From assembly GCA_947577025.1 (NCBI GenBank), contig CANPTO010000014.1, positions 1 through 64,000 of the forward strand: a DNA stretch of 64,000 nt, given 5' to 3'. The notes beneath the pieces were generated by a model, which made no database searches, had not been told where the DNA came from, and saw only the letters and a list, made by a program, of their open reading frames with translations. Position numbers and translations under genes: made by a program. The stretch is from an uncultured Clostridiaceae bacterium. Lineage in GTDB: Bacteria; Bacillota; Clostridia; TANB77; CAG-508. Within the stretch, counting starts at the first letter, position 1. Each line of letters opens with the position of its first letter. Shown here piece by piece: positions 62,104 through 64,000 of this stretch.

Positions 62104-63540
62104 TTAACGTATATGCTTATCTTTTCGGTCATATCTAGGAAAACACCCAACAAGACCACTGGAGTTAAACCTAAATTTAAAGTTGGAATTCAAAATGAAA
62201 GTTTTATAACCTTCATTTATTAATTCGTTAGCAAGTAATTCTTTAGAAACTTCCTCACCATGGTGAATACCGACTCCTAAAACATTTTTAGGGTCAAAAG
62301 GCTTTACAAAGTTTACAAGCTTTTCTTGTCTTGCATGTGCTGAAAATTCCCCAGTACCACGGAAGAGAGCCTTAGCATTAGGGTCATCACGCATTCTTCC
62401 TAGTTTTGACTCTGGAAATAAATGACCAGCAGAGTGAACCATATATTTCGGATCAGTATAATGAGCATTTAAGTATGCTTGTGAAGCTCCATAACTTGCA
62501 CTTCCAGAAGAAGCAGCTATAATCTTAGGAGTAATAAAGTCAGATATTATTTGTCTCCGCATAACTTTATCTTCAACAATAATTAAATTGTCTGGTAGAA
62601 AATTTTTGGATGAACGGAACATATTAAATTTACCTTCTAAGAAGATCTCAGTTGTAGCAATTGCTGATTTACCATCAGCATAAATTGGAATTCTACGATC
62701 TAAAACTCCACTATCTTGAGCTTGCTTCAATGTATAAAGAACTTCCTGATGCCTGCCAAAAGCAAATGTTGGAATAAGAACAGACATATTTTTCTTGATA
62801 GCATAAAGAATGTTTTCTATAAGGCAAGGTTCACAAGAACTATCTGTTTTTGTACCTCCATATGTTGATTCTAGCAGAATGAGTACATTTGGTAACTTGT
62901 AAACCCAATTGGGTAAAGGGTTTACTGGAAAGAACATATTGTGATCGTTATAATCTCCAGATAAAACAACATTAATACAATCTTCACCATCTGTAATTTG
63001 GACTAATGTAACTGCTGCACCAGGCAAATGTCCATTATCAAAAAAGTAAATACATATATTATCATTATATTGTACTTTTTCATAATATTTACAAGGTACT
63101 AACATTGATTTCATTGAAGCAATATCCTCTTTAGAATAAAGTGGAGATGTATTTTCATCAGCCTTTTTATTACGTCTCTCTTCAATTTTTAAACAATCGT
63201 CTAAGAAAACTCTTGTTAGAAAATTGGCGGTTGTATGTGTCGTAAAAATTGGGGCTAAAAAGCCTTGATTGATAGCAACCGGAAATCTACCATAATGGTC
63301 GAGGTGACCGTGTGTCAATATAGCAAATTCAGGTCTAGTTACATCATAGAAAAATGAGGAGTTAAACTGAGCATCATTGTCAAGCCCTTGGAATGTTCCA
63401 CAATCCACCAAAAATGGAATATTGTTGGTAGGTCCATGTGCACCTGAAACAGTAGTAGAAAAGAAAGCCTCAAATAATTGATTTGTACCAGTTACACCAT
63501 CTTTTTCATCACATAGTTCAAGAAATAGCCGCTTATTCAT
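62104..63540 (-). CDS. Beta-CASP metallo-beta-lactamase-fold nuclease-like protein
   Basis: 478 residues, cytoplasmic. The metal motif THGHLDH (residues 76-82) is followed by GAAVTLVQI and VVLSGDYNDHN (Asp of motif 4), LLESTYGG (motif A of beta-CASP), a long central domain, IAASSGSASYGASQ, GTGEFSAHARQEKL (His of motif B) and GVGIHHGEEV (motif C). The layout matches the YSH1/CPSF-like RNA nuclease group (COG1236). Codons are less AT-biased than in neighbours; it contains two ordinary in-frame CGG codons. It could have a different origin. RNA substrate unknown. Confidence 0.9.
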   Translation of the reverse strand: MNKRLFLELCDEKDGVTGTNQLFEAFFSTTVSGAHGPTNNIPFLVDCGTFQGLDNDAQFNSSFFYDVTRPEFAILTHGHLDHYGRFPVAINQGFLAPIFTTHTTANFLTRVFLDDCLKIEERRNKKADENTSPLYSKEDIASMKSMLVPCKYYEKVQYNDNICIYFFDNGHLPGAAVTLVQITDGEDCINVVLSGDYNDHNMFFPVNPLPNWVYKLPNVLILLESTYGGTKTDSSCEPCLIENILYAIKKNMSVLIPTFAFGRHQEVLYTLKQAQDSGVLDRRIPIYADGKSAIATTEIFLEGKFNMFRSSKNFLPDNLIIVEDKVMRRQIISDFITPKIIAASSGSASYGASQAYLNAHYTDPKYMVHSAGHLFPESKLGRMRDDPNAKALFRGTGEFSAHARQEKLVNFVKPFDPKNVLGVGIHHGEEVSKELLANELINEGYKTFILNSNFKFRFNSSGLVGCFPRYDRKDKHIR

Positions 63541-63652
63541 AAAACCATCCTTTCTTATTTAATAAAAGAAATATAATTTACTTGTTTCTTGCAAATATTT
63601 TACCATTAAAATAACATAAAAGCAACAAAAAATAGAAAAAAGTTGAAAAGTG

Positions 63653-63681
63653 TTGAAAAAAGTATTTGAATATGATAAAAT
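63653..63681 (+). promoter_or_regulatory. Promoter of the 3'-end gene
   Basis: TTGAAA (63653-63658) and TAAAAT (63676-63681), spacing 17. The gap 63541-63818 shows nothing else. Confidence 0.55.
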
Positions 63682-63818
63682 GTCAACATAAAAATTGAAT
63701 ATGCGTTATTAAATTAAATAAAGCTTTGAATTATAGAAAGGAGAAAAAATTTAAAAGGTCAAAACAAAAAGTAACTTATAAACAATGCAAATAACATAAC
63801 TACAAGGAGGATACCATT

Positions 63819-64000
63819 ATGAAAGAAAAAAAAGTTGTATTTTCAGCAGAAGTTCTTAACTTATTTTCTAGTATGGATGAAATTAGAAAGGAAAATAACC
63901 TTAAGCGGATAAACAGTGTAATTCTTTTAAAAGCATTATTAGAAGAAAAAGATAGTATATTTTATGAATGCTTATGTGCTACTTCTGTACAAAATCCGTA
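63819..64000 (+). CDS. Possible Clp N-domain (ClpC-like) protein, 3' end outside window
   Basis: About 60 codons are visible, from ATG 63819 (site CAAGGAGG) to the window edge. FSAEVLNLFSSMDEIRKEN, then INSVILLKALLEEKDSIFYECL, resembles the Clp repeat domain (helix, E-H-LLLALL, D-S-A/F-L) of ClpC/ClpA, but less than half of one repeat pair is visible. It contains one in-frame CGG (63906, AAG CGG ATA) read as a triplet. Identification tentative. Confidence 0.4.
   Translation, partial: MKEKKVVFSAEVLNLFSSMDEIRKENNLKRINSVILLKALLEEKDSIFYECLCATSVQNP

Noticed and set aside
62555..62560. CGG AGA on the minus strand as a shift site
   Set aside because: The beta-CASP protein is conserved and in frame on both sides. 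The CGG is ordinary Arg here, which limits any claim that CGG-A always shifts.

Overview
This window is AT-rich DNA (far above 60% A+T by eye) with dense coding, strong GGAGG-type ribosome sites, a T-box, a sortase-type wall anchor, a VanZ-like protein and a LytR-CpsA-Psr protein. That fits a Gram-positive Firmicute, most likely an uncultured anaerobe of the Clostridia. Species cannot be named from the sequence.

Layout. 1-29 kb is mostly housekeeping: a HAD nucleotidase (cut by the window edge), der, plsY, gpsA, dtd, pyk, eno, tRNA-Gln, dxs, a YlmH-like protein, lepA, rlmB and thrS with a T-box leader. Several membrane-anchored proteins of unknown role and a LytR-CpsA-Psr enzyme lie between them. 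An ATPase/TOPRIM-like pair resembling RloAB/AbiL defence modules closes this part (27.5-29.4 kb). 29.5-45.5 kb is one surface-polysaccharide operon: priming sugar transferase, GDP-mannose and GDP-fucose synthesis (manC, gmd, fcl), at least seven glycosyltransferases including a GT11 fucosyltransferase, an acetyltransferase, Wzy- and Wzx-like proteins and a UDP-galactopyranose-mutase-like flavoprotein. 45-54 kb is an accessory region. It has decayed gene pieces, a DUF4143 ATPase, a type III (ToxIN/CptIN-like) toxin-antitoxin locus and two tandem AbiF-type units, each with a structured RNA; one unit has lost almost all of its protein. 54-64 kb has two MacB-like ABC proteins, a YefM/YoeB-like pair, an IbrA/IbrB-like pair, a DUF1540 protein and a beta-CASP metallo-beta-lactamase. 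A possible Clp N-domain gene runs off the end.

The most striking signal is shared by four unrelated genes: dtd, a secreted Ser/Gly-linker protein, eno and an ABC transporter. Each is broken by a single surplus base, and in all four the surplus base is a C that makes an in-frame CGG codon followed by A. Dropping that C restores the frame with GGA (Gly). CGG is otherwise nearly absent as an in-frame codon: I found six other cases, all in accessory or peripheral genes. Because eno is essential, this points either to a site-specific +1 frameshift or four-base reading at CGG-A, or to a systematic sequence error. Either way it is checkable.

The window is also seeded with at least five families of intergenic repeats. 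Several end exactly at a ribosome-binding site, so mobile intergenic DNA appears to supply translation signals here.
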